DNA of 26,230 bases from a virus: positions 1-26,230 of the IMG/VR virus record IMGVR_UViG_3300030119_000951. One strand, given 5' to 3'. Below, piece after piece: positions 16,629 to 24,171 of this stretch; the stretch's first letter is position 1; each line of letters opens with the position of its first letter. A program made the position numbers and the translations under genes. Under the pieces are notes generated by a model. It had not been told where the DNA came from. It did no database searches and saw only the letters and a program-made list of their open reading frames with translations.

Positions 16629-17536
16629 ACAACCCCAACCAGTCCGACATCATCGCCCTGCAGCGTGGCATCAAGGCCCGTGCGCCCGCCCGCAGCGGGC
16701 TGCGGTTCTACACCAGCGACTTCGACTCGATCTCGCTCGGCGGGTTCTACAAGGGCCGCTCAGCGTTCCTCGTGTTGTCAGGCCCGTCGCTGAACGACAT
16801 CGACCTCACGCAGCTCAACCGGCGTGGCATCGTGACCATGGGCGTGAACAACTCATGGACCGTGCACCGTCCAACGCTTTGGACCTGCGTCGACGATCCG
16901 GGTCGTTTCATCGACACGGGGTGGAAAGACCCGGGCGTGCTGAAGTTCGTGCCGGTCTGCCACTGGGGCCGCAAGCTGCGGATCCAAACAAAGGACGGCA
17001 CGATGCGCGATAGCACGTTCCGCGTGGCGCAGATGCCGAGCGTGCTGTTCTTCCGCCGCAGCAACCACTTCGACCACGAGCGGTTCCTCACTTGCGACAC
17101 AGTCCCCTGGGGCAACGACCCGAAGTCCACCGACTCGCTGGGCATCAAGGGCAAGCGGAGCGTGATGCTCGTGGCGCTGCGGCTCCTGCACCACCTGGGG
17201 TTCCGGACAGTGTACCTGCTGGGCTGCGACTTCAGGATGGCGGCCGATCGCAAGTACGCCTTCGATGAGACCCGCGAGGCCGCCGCAATCAGGCACAACA
17301 ACACGCTCTACGACTCGCTCAGCCGGCGATTCGAGGCCCTCCAGCCGCACTTCGAGAAACACAGGTTCCGCGTGGTGAACTGCTCACCCGGCAGCGAGCT
17401 CGGCGTGTTCGAGCGGATGGCCTACCGGGACGCGATCGCGGCGGCCAGCGCCGAGTGCGCTAAGCCCGTCAGCACGCAGGGGTGGTACACGCCGATCGAG
17501 CCGCCGAAGGAGGCCGCCCAGGGGACAAACCGATGA
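16625..17536 (+). CDS. Rossmann-type protein resembling DUF115/CST-I glycosyltransferases
   Basis: A 303-aa protein starting at GTG 16625. It has AFLVLSGPSLNDIDLTQL followed by VTMGVNNSW, the GPSL...N pattern at the start of DUF115 and CST-I-type sialyltransferase folds. Later SVMLVALRLLHHLGFRTVYL then LLGCDFRM matches the second half, where an Asp after the G-C or G-x motif is conserved. It probably transfers or handles an activated sugar. The alternative is another GPSL Rossmann enzyme not involved in glycosylation. Co-translated with the methyltransferase upstream and the Ser/Gly-rich gene downstream (ATGA at 17533-17536). Confidence 0.62.
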   Translation: MNNPNQSDIIALQRGIKARAPARSGLRFYTSDFDSISLGGFYKGRSAFLVLSGPSLNDIDLTQLNRRGIVTMGVNNSWTVHRPTLWTCVDDPGRFIDTGWKDPGVLKFVPVCHWGRKLRIQTKDGTMRDSTFRVAQMPSVLFFRRSNHFDHERFLTCDTVPWGNDPKSTDSLGIKGKRSVMLVALRLLHHLGFRTVYLLGCDFRMAADRKYAFDETREAAAIRHNNTLYDSLSRRFEALQPHFEKHRFRVVNCSPGSELGVFERMAYRDAIAAASAECAKPVSTQGWYTPIEPPKEAAQGTNR

Positions 17537-18492
17537 GCGAGCCGACCCGGTACTACCTCTACATCCCCGTCTGGGCCACGGGCCGCGCCCCGCAGGGCGG
17601 GGGCTCGAGCGATTACTCGACGCCCGGCACGCCGGACTCGTCGTACCAGACGCCGGCGAGCAGCACGCCGACGCCCTCGGAGGGCACGAGCTACTCGACG
17701 ACCGGCGATGTGATCTACACCACCGGCCCCAGCGGCACGCCGACACTCACCACTTACACCACGGATGCGTTTACGAGCGACAGCGGGACGTCTCCGAGCG
17801 AATCAGACTCACCCAGCGTCAGCGAGACTGCGCCGCTGAGCTCCAGCAGCGGCGGCGGATCGACCGGCGCTTCCAGCGGCGGTTCTTCGGCGGCTTCGAG
17901 CGGGGGATCGTCTGGCGGCTCATCGTTCAACTCCTCAATGGCTTCGACCGACGACCCGGGCTCGTCAGGCGGCGGGTCCTCCGGTGGTGGCGGATCGAGC
18001 GGCTGTGGAAGCGGCCCGGGCGGTTCGGGCTCGGGGCCCGGTGGCAGCGGTCCGGGCGGGTCCGGCCCCGGAGGATCAGGTTCCGGCGGCAGTTCCAACC
18101 AGTCGAGCATGGACTCGTCCGGCGCCAGCAGCGGCGCGTCGAGCGGCGAAAGCTCGGGTTCCGGATCGAGCAGCGAGAGCTCGTCCGTCGAGTCGCCGAG
18201 CGACAGCTTCAGCCAGACGCTCACCCTCGGCTCCGAGGGCACCATCAAGAACACGACCATCACCATCGGCACAAGCTCCGACTCGTTCACCGGCACGTGG
18301 ACCACCGATCCGAGCGGCACCATCGTCGGCACGGAGGTCACCATCGACCCCGGCTCCGGGTCTGGCAGCTCGGGCAACGACGCAGCCGCGCTGGGCAAGT
18401 TCGGCGAGCAGTTCATCGAGGGTGGCATGGAGGGCGTGCCGCCAGCCGGGTGGCAGGTCGAATCGAGCACCACGCAGGAGGCACCGAAGTGA
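17533..18492 (+). CDS. Ser/Gly/Thr-rich low-complexity protein, probable glycosylated virion or surface protein
   Basis: The 319-aa product has a short N-terminal anchor-like segment (MSEPTRYYLYIPVWATG), a Thr/Ser/Pro-rich part (to about 110), a dense Ser/Gly part with a GPGGSG repeat run (about 158-186, after C158), and a beta-like part with two copies of a 26-residue unit (GSEGTIKNTTITIG near 233 and SGTIVGTEVTID near 261). The last 50 residues are less biased (LGKFGEQFIEGGMEGVPPAGW). No signal peptide is visible. It is flanked on both sides by sugar-transfer genes within one overlapping chain, so O-glycosylation of its many Ser/Thr residues is the likely theme. Tail fibre or head fibre is inferred. 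Confidence 0.7.
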   Translation: MSEPTRYYLYIPVWATGRAPQGGGSSDYSTPGTPDSSYQTPASSTPTPSEGTSYSTTGDVIYTTGPSGTPTLTTYTTDAFTSDSGTSPSESDSPSVSETAPLSSSSGGGSTGASSGGSSAASSGGSSGGSSFNSSMASTDDPGSSGGGSSGGGGSSGCGSGPGGSGSGPGGSGPGGSGPGGSGSGGSSNQSSMDSSGASSGASSGESSGSGSSSESSSVESPSDSFSQTLTLGSEGTIKNTTITIGTSSDSFTGTWTTDPSGTIVGTEVTIDPGSGSGSSGNDAAALGKFGEQFIEGGMEGVPPAGWQVESSTTQEAPK

Positions 18493-19109
18493 TCCCCAAG
18501 ATTGTCTACACCGCGCACCTCGCCGAGTCGCCCGTGCCGGACACTTTCCGTCGATGGCAGGCCGAGTGGCAACGACACCACCCCGAGTGGGACATCCGCG
18601 TGATCACCCTCGACGACCGCGAGCCGATCTTCAACCACGCCCAGTGGGCCGAGACGTTCAAGCTGCCGGAGCCCGCGGGCGCGGCGTCGCGGCTCAATAT
18701 CCTCCGCTACGAGCTGCTCGCCCGCGAGGGTGGCGTGTTCGTCAACCCCGACCGCCTGCCAATGTGCCCGATCGAGGACCTGGTCAGCGGCGTCCGGGCG
18801 TTCTGCTCCACCACGCAGCAGCACGGCCGGCCGCACCTGCTCTCGCCCGCTGTGATGGGGGCCGTACCGTGCCACCCGACCCTTTGGCACTGCGTCCGCG
18901 ACCTCGCCTACTCCGTCGCGACGTTTCGGGGCGTCTGGGACCAGACGGGGCCGGGCTTCCTGAGCCGCGTGATCCGCGACCACGGCCACTTCCGCGATGT
19001 GGTCCCCTTTCACTGGGCCCTCTTCGAGCAGGCCGAAGCCGACGCCCGCGAGCATGGCGGTGCGTACCTCTTCAATGCGAGCCTTCAGCCCGTGGAGGCA
19101 GTCGCCTGA
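18489..19109 (+). CDS. GT32-like glycosyltransferase with altered DXD motif
   Basis: A 206-aa protein starting at GTG 18489 (GTGA overlap). It opens IPKIVYTAHLAESPVP, followed by FRRWQAEWQRHHPEWDIRV, then AASRLNILRYELLAREGGVF, the arrangement of DXD-type sugar transferases (Gly_transf_sug, GT32/OCH1-like). Where most members read Y-[LV]-D-x-D, this one reads VFVNPDR: the first metal-binding Asp is replaced by Asn. It could be inactive, metal-independent, or a partner of the intact GT that follows. The C-terminal half (GPGFLSRVIRDHGHF) still resembles the family. It lies immediately after the Ser/Gly-rich gene. Confidence 0.78.
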   Translation: MIPKIVYTAHLAESPVPDTFRRWQAEWQRHHPEWDIRVITLDDREPIFNHAQWAETFKLPEPAGAASRLNILRYELLAREGGVFVNPDRLPMCPIEDLVSGVRAFCSTTQQHGRPHLLSPAVMGAVPCHPTLWHCVRDLAYSVATFRGVWDQTGPGFLSRVIRDHGHFRDVVPFHWALFEQAEADAREHGGAYLFNASLQPVEAVA

Positions 19110-19837
19110 TGGTCGACGCCTCCCCTATCCCGAAGGTGCTCCACCAGATCTGGCTCGGCCGCGGCGAGATGCCCATCCAGCAGCGCCGCTGGCGACGCCG
19201 GTTCGCTGAGATGAACTCGGGCTGGACGCTCCACCTGTGGACCGACGACCACCTGCCTTTCCCGATCCTGAACCGCCGGGCATGGGACGTGTGCCTCGCG
19301 ATCGGCGGCGTCCCCGGCTGCGTCATGCGGAGCGACATCCTTCGCCTCGAACTCATGGCCCGCGTGGGTGGCGTATACCTCGACACGGACATCAAACCCG
19401 TCCGCCCGCTGGACGCCTGCTTCCCGCCCGGCGTCAACGCCTGGGTCGCCTGCGAGCAGGGAGACATCATTTCGAACGCGGCGATGGGTTTCGCACCCAA
19501 CCACCCCGCGGCGTGGCGGGCGGTGAACGCGATCGAGGAGTCGTTCTTTGAACGACGGGCCGTCGGCGAACAGGCAGGCCCGGGCTTCATCGCCCGGATG
19601 ATGCTCGAGCACGATGACGTGGTCCTCTGGCCGCCGGCGTGCTTCCACCCGACCGTCGCGGAGGTGGCGACGAATCCTGACCGGATTCGCCTGCTCATGC
19701 AGGCCCATCTCTTTGCGGGATCATGGGTAGAAGGCCGGCGGCATGACTATCGTGCCCTCTGGGCGTCGAATCTCGCCGATCGCACCCGCCGACTCACTCC
19801 CCCGGTTCAGCCGCCTCGAGCAGCAAACGCTTCTTGA
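19109..19837 (+). CDS. GT32-like glycosyltransferase, intact DXD motif
   Basis: A 242-aa protein starting at ATG 19109 with a TGATG overlap on the previous stop. Motifs in order: IPKVLHQIWLGRGEMP, WTLHLWTDDHLPF, MRSDILRLELMARVGGVYLD with DTDIKPVRPLD supplying the DXD metal site, ISNAAMGFAPNHPAAWRAV, and GPGFIARMMLEHDDVVLWPP. This is a standard capsule/OCH1-type transferase using a nucleotide sugar. It is the last gene of the late operon; its final 44 bp overlap the end of the convergent AAA+ ATPase gene, so no terminator lies between the two operons. Confidence 0.85.
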   Translation: MVDASPIPKVLHQIWLGRGEMPIQQRRWRRRFAEMNSGWTLHLWTDDHLPFPILNRRAWDVCLAIGGVPGCVMRSDILRLELMARVGGVYLDTDIKPVRPLDACFPPGVNAWVACEQGDIISNAAMGFAPNHPAAWRAVNAIEESFFERRAVGEQAGPGFIARMMLEHDDVVLWPPACFHPTVAEVATNPDRIRLLMQAHLFAGSWVEGRRHDYRALWASNLADRTRRLTPPVQPPRAANAS

Positions 19838-20645
19838 GGCGGAAGTACGTCGCCCGGGAGAGACCCGTTGCTTCCTGGAACGCGGCGAGGCGTTCAACCT
19901 CGGTGCTCAATCGGGGATCAGACACCACGGCGGCAACCATCGACATCGTTCGATTCCCACACATCATCTGGAGCAGGCTCTCCTGCCAATCAACGAATCC
20001 GGCCTCTCGCAGCCGCGCCGCCTTGGCGTACCACCGCATCGAGACGTGCGACACCAGATGCAGGTGACGACCGACGAACTCGTAGACCACGTCGTCGGTG
20101 CACCACTGTCCAGCCTCCTGATGGACCTCTGCGGTATCCGGATCAAAGTGCACGATGATGGCTCGGTCCTCCAGAGCCTGGACGTCGGCGTTGATGGTCT
20201 TCCACTCATTCGCGATGAGAACTACCGGGCTCCGTGTCTCAAACTCCTTTGGCAGCGTGACATCGTCGTCGGTCACGCGCGTCCGCCAAGCGACTCGCTT
20301 GACGGGCTTCGATTCGCAGAGCGGCTTGAGGAGACGTACGCAGTCTGGGTTGGCGTACAGCCGGTCGAGATCGTCGAGGATCACTGGCTGGTTCAGGTGC
20401 TCCCAGAGTTCTCGGTAGATCCCAAAGGGCTGGGCATGGCCTTCGACATACAGCGCATCACCGTTGCACTGCTCGAGGATGGCCCGACGCACCCGCTCGG
20501 TCTTCCCCGTTCCCGGTCGTCCGAGCAGCAGGAGCACGTACAGCGAGCCGTCGATGACCTTGCAGATGTACCGATCCAGTTCCGCGTAGGTGCCGACGGA
20601 GATCGCATCCCCCGGCGCAGTGGGTTGGCGACTTGGCTTGGTCAC
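19794..20645 (-). CDS. AAA+ ATPase with C-terminal HTH-like segment, linked to ParB-like genes
   Basis: A 283-aa protein starting at GTG (20645), 3 nt after the ParB-like gene 2 stop. Walker A is GRPGTGKT (residues 42-49), Walker B PVILDDLDRL with D91/D92, and a sensor-1-like VVLIANEW lies near 141-148. The C-terminus (about 255-275, ATGLSRATYFRLKKRLL) resembles a helix-turn-helix. The domain layout (compact AAA plus DNA-binding tail) fits a DNA-remodelling or partner-loading ATPase. It is the last gene of the recombinase-ParB-ParB-ATPase operon. No named family recognised; roles in integration, excision or replication are inferred from context. Confidence 0.75.
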   Translation of the reverse strand: MTKPSRQPTAPGDAISVGTYAELDRYICKVIDGSLYVLLLLGRPGTGKTERVRRAILEQCNGDALYVEGHAQPFGIYRELWEHLNQPVILDDLDRLYANPDCVRLLKPLCESKPVKRVAWRTRVTDDDVTLPKEFETRSPVVLIANEWKTINADVQALEDRAIIVHFDPDTAEVHQEAGQWCTDDVVYEFVGRHLHLVSHVSMRWYAKAARLREAGFVDWQESLLQMMCGNRTMSMVAAVVSDPRLSTEVERLAAFQEATGLSRATYFRLKKRLLLEAAEPGE

Positions 20646-20648
20646 GTA

Positions 20649-21551
20649 CTACGCCTCGGGCTGCCCGAGTTCGGTGATCTCCGAGAGCTTCTCGAACTCG
20701 GCGTAGATATCCGGGTACTTCCGCGACAGGAACTTCACGACGGCGGCATTGCCGAGCAATCGCCGGATGTACCCGACCGCCAGGACGAGGTTGAGGACGT
20801 TCCGACCGTGCGACTCCTCGAGAGAGCGGAAGTCCTGCTCGATCGAGGCCATCTCGCGCTCGATCCGTGCAACATCCTCAGGGCGAAGTCCATCGGCGTC
20901 CTTGCCGCGCTCCGGCTCAACGAGCTGATCCGGAGGCGTTGCGGCCACCAGACACTTGGCATACGGCGTAGCGAAGTTGTTCGATGCCACCATCAACTCA
21001 GCCATCTCAATCTGCCGCATCGGCTCCACGCGCCGGAGTTCGCGGATGGTGCCCTGCGTGGCGTGGCGGTCCTTCAGCAATTCGACTGCCTCTGGGCAGA
21101 TGCCGTCGAGCAGGTCGCGCTTCTTTCGGATCGCCGAGACATCGAGCTTGAGCGTGGCTGCGATCCGGTCTTCGGAGACACCGTTCTTGATCGCCTTGAC
21201 GATCATGAAGTGTTCTTGGATCGGCGAGATCTGGTTGATCTTGTGGTTGTACGTGAACGAATCGTCCGTTGTCGCGATGAGGCAGAACACCTCAGTCGCG
21301 CCCTGCTCCTTGAGAATGTCATACCGCAGCAGCCCATCGAGGATGAGGTACTTCTGGCCCCGACCGCGTGATCCCGCCTGCGGGAACACAACGATGGGCT
21401 CGATCATCCCAACCTGCCCCATCGAGGCCACGATCCTCTGGTAGCGAGAGGACGTCCGCGTCGACTTCGGCAGCGTCCTCAGCGGAAGCAACTGCGACAG
21501 GGTGATCATCTTGCCCTCCGGTCTGAACGCCATTCGGACAGACTGCCCCAT
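20649..21551 (-). CDS. ParB/RepB-like protein 2 (divergent box)
   Basis: A 300-aa protein whose ATG (21551) overlaps the stop of ParB-like gene 1 (TGATG). Ordered ParB features: a strand near ITLSQLLPLRTLP, SSRYQRIVASMGQVGMIEPIVV, YLILDGLLRYDILKEQG in place of the usual G-x-R-R box, then an HTH-like segment (about 123-148, NGVSEDRIAATLKLDVSAIR). The C-terminal 90 residues are helical. The GERR-type catalytic box of CTP-hydrolysing ParB proteins is reduced to DGLLR, so CTP use is uncertain. It belongs to the RepB_C-type group by general resemblance and is encoded between its paralogue and the ATPase. Confidence 0.78.
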   Translation of the reverse strand: MGQSVRMAFRPEGKMITLSQLLPLRTLPKSTRTSSRYQRIVASMGQVGMIEPIVVFPQAGSRGRGQKYLILDGLLRYDILKEQGATEVFCLIATTDDSFTYNHKINQISPIQEHFMIVKAIKNGVSEDRIAATLKLDVSAIRKKRDLLDGICPEAVELLKDRHATQGTIRELRRVEPMRQIEMAELMVASNNFATPYAKCLVAATPPDQLVEPERGKDADGLRPEDVARIEREMASIEQDFRSLEESHGRNVLNLVLAVGYIRRLLGNAAVVKFLSRKYPDIYAEFEKLSEITELGQPEA

Positions 21552-22429
21552 CAGCCACGCTCCCCGACTTCGGGTTGATCGACAAGCACCTGCGGCATCT
21601 CGTCCAGCGCCTCGTCTCGCAGGACTTGGACGAAGGAAGCGTCTTGAAGCAAACGCTTCAGGGCCGAACGCACGAAGAGGAGCCGAGTCTCGGTCACCTT
21701 GGCCTTGTTGATCTCCCGGCGCTGCTTGGAGACCTCTTCCTGGTATCGCTTCATCAGACCATCGGCGGTCATGGTGGACGCCCGGCCGCCAGCGCTCCGA
21801 ACGCCGCGAACGCGGCGTTGTTCGATCAACTTCCTAGCCCGGAGTAGCTCCTTCCCACGCAGCGTGCTCTTCTCGTACGCCTCCCGGAGCGCCTCCTGGA
21901 CCTCCTCGTGGTCAGAGCTGGCGATCGTGACAGCGATACTCAGCGGGATCTGGTTCTTCTCGACCGCCCGGATCAACCGGTCTTCGCCCTTGTTCACCAG
22001 CCGGATGATTCCCTTAACGTACGACAGCTGAAGATCGGTGATCTTCGCGATCTCCGCGTAGTTGTGGCCACGATCCTTCAGAGCGGCGATCTCACGCATG
22101 AGTTCGTTCGACCGGTACGAGCGGCGAGCGAGATTCTCCGCGAGGCTCATCAAGAGGAGCTCGTCCTTTGTTGCCTCGACGACGAACGCAGGCACCTCCG
22201 TCTCGCCGAGCAGCTTGTAGGCTTCAAGCCGCCCCTGGCCGCACACGAGGTCGTACCGAGGCGATCCGTTGTTGGTCGGCCGCTCGGCGACGGTGATCGG
22301 CTTCTTCAGCCCCAGGTTCGAGATGTTCCCGACGATCTGCTTGAACTTCTCGCGGCCTCGGGACCGCGGGTTCACGACCGTGATCCGATCGATCGGGATC
22401 ATCACAATCTCGCGTTCGCCCGCGGTCAT
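21551..22429 (-). CDS. ParB/RepB-like protein 1
   Basis: A 292-aa protein. The start is placed at ATG 22429, which overlaps the recombinase stop (ATGA) and has GAGGGGG a few bases upstream; an in-frame ATG at 22453 is inside the recombinase gene and less likely. Motifs: IPIDRITVVNPRSR (about 11-24), the ParB box as LVCGQGRLEA (C63-R67), SLAENLARR (95-103), an HTH (about 122-142, HNYAEIAKITDLQLSYVKG), and a long helical C-terminus like plasmid-partition RepB proteins. It should bind DNA at a specific site; partner protein 2 and the ATPase are encoded directly after it. Confidence 0.82.
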   Translation of the reverse strand: MTAGEREIVMIPIDRITVVNPRSRGREKFKQIVGNISNLGLKKPITVAERPTNNGSPRYDLVCGQGRLEAYKLLGETEVPAFVVEATKDELLLMSLAENLARRSYRSNELMREIAALKDRGHNYAEIAKITDLQLSYVKGIIRLVNKGEDRLIRAVEKNQIPLSIAVTIASSDHEEVQEALREAYEKSTLRGKELLRARKLIEQRRVRGVRSAGGRASTMTADGLMKRYQEEVSKQRREINKAKVTETRLLFVRSALKRLLQDASFVQVLRDEALDEMPQVLVDQPEVGERG

Positions 22430-23979
22430 GCGACCCCCTCGACACTGACGCACGTGGCCATGTCACGGAAGAAGCCGAGCGTGTCGAAGCGGTACGTATC
22501 GATCCTGGCCCCGTTGTGCTCGGAGAGCGCGAGCTTCGACCATTCGATGTCCAGCCTCGGGATCAGGTAGTAATCCGACGGCATGTCGTTCGCCGGATCC
22601 ATGCGCACCACGATGGTGATGTCGGCCGCTGACTCGCGGTCGAACCGGACCAGCCAGTGGGGCGAGCGGCTGTCCGTGTGACGACAGCGCGACAGGCACA
22701 TCGCGGCCGTGTAGGTCTCATTGATCGTGAGCAGACGAGACTCGGGGTCGTGGTCAACGCTGGCGCCCACCGCCTCGAGGTCCTGCATGACATCGCCAAG
22801 CAGGTGGGGGTGCTTGTCCCGGAGCCGCTTGTTGATCTCGATGTACTCGAAGTCCCGGTTCGGGGTGTACCCGACCAAGCGGTACGCGTTGACGAGGCTT
22901 GAGAATCGATACCGGAACGAGGCGCTGGAGGGAACGCCGTCGGCGTCATCGATAAGAGCCCCCGAGAGGTAGCCGTGCGTGTCCAGAACGGCCCGGAGCC
23001 GCTCGAGCATCTCCTCGTCGGTGAAGCGGCGATTCCGTTCCTGAATGATGCCTCGGGCGGTGAAGAACCACTCCGGCTCGACGATGGAATCGAATGCGGC
23101 GTCGGCGCGGACGAGCTGGTCGGGCGGATTGACAACCCGGTTCTTCTTGAGCTTGAAGGACACCCGGTTCCAGACGTTGTTCCCGATGTACTTCTCGTTG
23201 GTGAGGATCTGATGGACGCTGCCGCGGGTCCACGCCCGGCCAAGGTCCGTGGCGATGCCGCGATCGTTGAGAATCTGGGCGATCTCGCGTTCCGAGCGGT
23301 TCTCTTCGAGGAACATTCTGTAGATGGACCGAACCACGTCGATCTCTTCTGACGGGCCCGCGACGAGAACAACGCGGTCGGTCTGCAGGCTCTTATGCTC
23401 ACCCCTCTTGAGCACGCCCTTTGATTCGCCGCTCTGATCGATGAGTTGGCGCCGCAGCCCGAAGCCCGCCGGTCCGCCCTGACGGTACCCCATCTCGATG
23501 AGTCGGCACTGGCCTTTGAAGACCTTGGCCGACAACTCTCGGCTGTACTCGCCCGCCATGGCCCGCTTGACACCCTTGATGATTGTCGAGACCGGGCTGC
23601 CATCATTCTCAAACTGCTCGGCGCAGTAGACGAGCTTGATGCCCGCCCGCTTCAACCGATACTCGTAGTAGGCGCTCTCGTCGGTGTCCTGGAACCGACC
23701 CCAGCGGCTGACGTCATAGACGAGGATGGCTTCGAAATCGGTCTCCCCGGCCTCGACGTCGGCGAAGAGCCGCTTCAGACCCTCGCGTCCGTCGAGGCGT
23801 AGACCACTCTTACCGTCGTCGGCGTAGGTCTTGACGATCTCGTAGCCGCGGGCTGCGGCATACTCGCGGATTACGTCGGCCTGGTTCTCGGTCGAGTATT
23901 GCTGGTGCTCCGTCGACATCCGGACGTACTGTGCGGCCCGGATGTGAGGCATAGAAGGGATGGCATCGTCGCTGTGCAT
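22426..23979 (-). CDS. Large serine recombinase (phage integrase-type) without evident zinc ribbon
   Basis: The 517-aa protein starts at ATG 23979 (alternative M10). Residues about 14-160 form the resolvase catalytic domain: YVRMSTEHQ with R20 and S22 as nucleophile, LVYDVSRWGR, and IIKGVKRAMAGEYSRELS with the catalytic-type Arg residues. Residues about 185-295 form the DNA-binding recombinase domain (GYRQGGPAGFGLRR; SEREIAQILNDRGI; GSVHQILTNEKYIGNNVWN). The usual four-Cys zinc ribbon and its LLsGLLrCg.CG signature are not seen; the C-terminal 220 residues hold a different region ending YLIPRLDIEWSKL with DTYRFDTLGFF. It probably integrates and excises the element. First gene of a four-gene operon. 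Confidence 0.88.
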   Translation of the reverse strand: MHSDDAIPSMPHIRAAQYVRMSTEHQQYSTENQADVIREYAAARGYEIVKTYADDGKSGLRLDGREGLKRLFADVEAGETDFEAILVYDVSRWGRFQDTDESAYYEYRLKRAGIKLVYCAEQFENDGSPVSTIIKGVKRAMAGEYSRELSAKVFKGQCRLIEMGYRQGGPAGFGLRRQLIDQSGESKGVLKRGEHKSLQTDRVVLVAGPSEEIDVVRSIYRMFLEENRSEREIAQILNDRGIATDLGRAWTRGSVHQILTNEKYIGNNVWNRVSFKLKKNRVVNPPDQLVRADAAFDSIVEPEWFFTARGIIQERNRRFTDEEMLERLRAVLDTHGYLSGALIDDADGVPSSASFRYRFSSLVNAYRLVGYTPNRDFEYIEINKRLRDKHPHLLGDVMQDLEAVGASVDHDPESRLLTINETYTAAMCLSRCRHTDSRSPHWLVRFDRESAADITIVVRMDPANDMPSDYYLIPRLDIEWSKLALSEHNGARIDTYRFDTLGFFRDMATCVSVEGVA

Positions 23980-24048
23980 GGGTCACGTCGGGTGGTGGTC
24001 TGGGCGGCTGCTCCTCTGAGCGGTGCCGCACGGGGGTAGGGCAGGATC

Positions 24049-24078
24049 GGTGTCAGGTCACACCACGCGGTGAGACTT
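24049..24078. promoter_or_regulatory. Inverted repeats and TGAGAC site upstream of the recombinase operon
   Basis: The 192-nt gap 23980-24171 lies upstream of the recombinase. It holds GGTGT(caggtc)ACACC at 24049-24064, an overlapping CACC(acgc)GGTG at 24061-24072, and GTGAGACTT at 24070-24078. The last nonamer also occurs at 24740 in the upstream region of the winged-helix regulator gene, which suggests a shared operator. No clear sigma-70 promoter or terminator could be assigned, and no gene fits the gap. Confidence 0.45.
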
Positions 24079-24171
24079 CCAACACACTCTGCGCTGCCGC
24101 TGTGCAGTTGCCGTGGGGTGCGCGTGCGAAAGCTGTCCGATTTCGTCGGGGCGTTGCTCCTGAGGCGGAAA

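Noticed and set aside
17800-18200. Tandem repeat or CRISPR-like array in the Ser/Gly region
   Set aside because: The DNA repetition follows the Ser/Gly codons of one open reading frame; there are no uniform repeat-spacer units.
19743-21371. Plus-strand frame of 542 codons across the ATPase and ParB-like 2 genes
   Set aside because: Its translation has no recognisable motif, while the minus frames carry Walker and ParB motifs and coupled start/stop sites.
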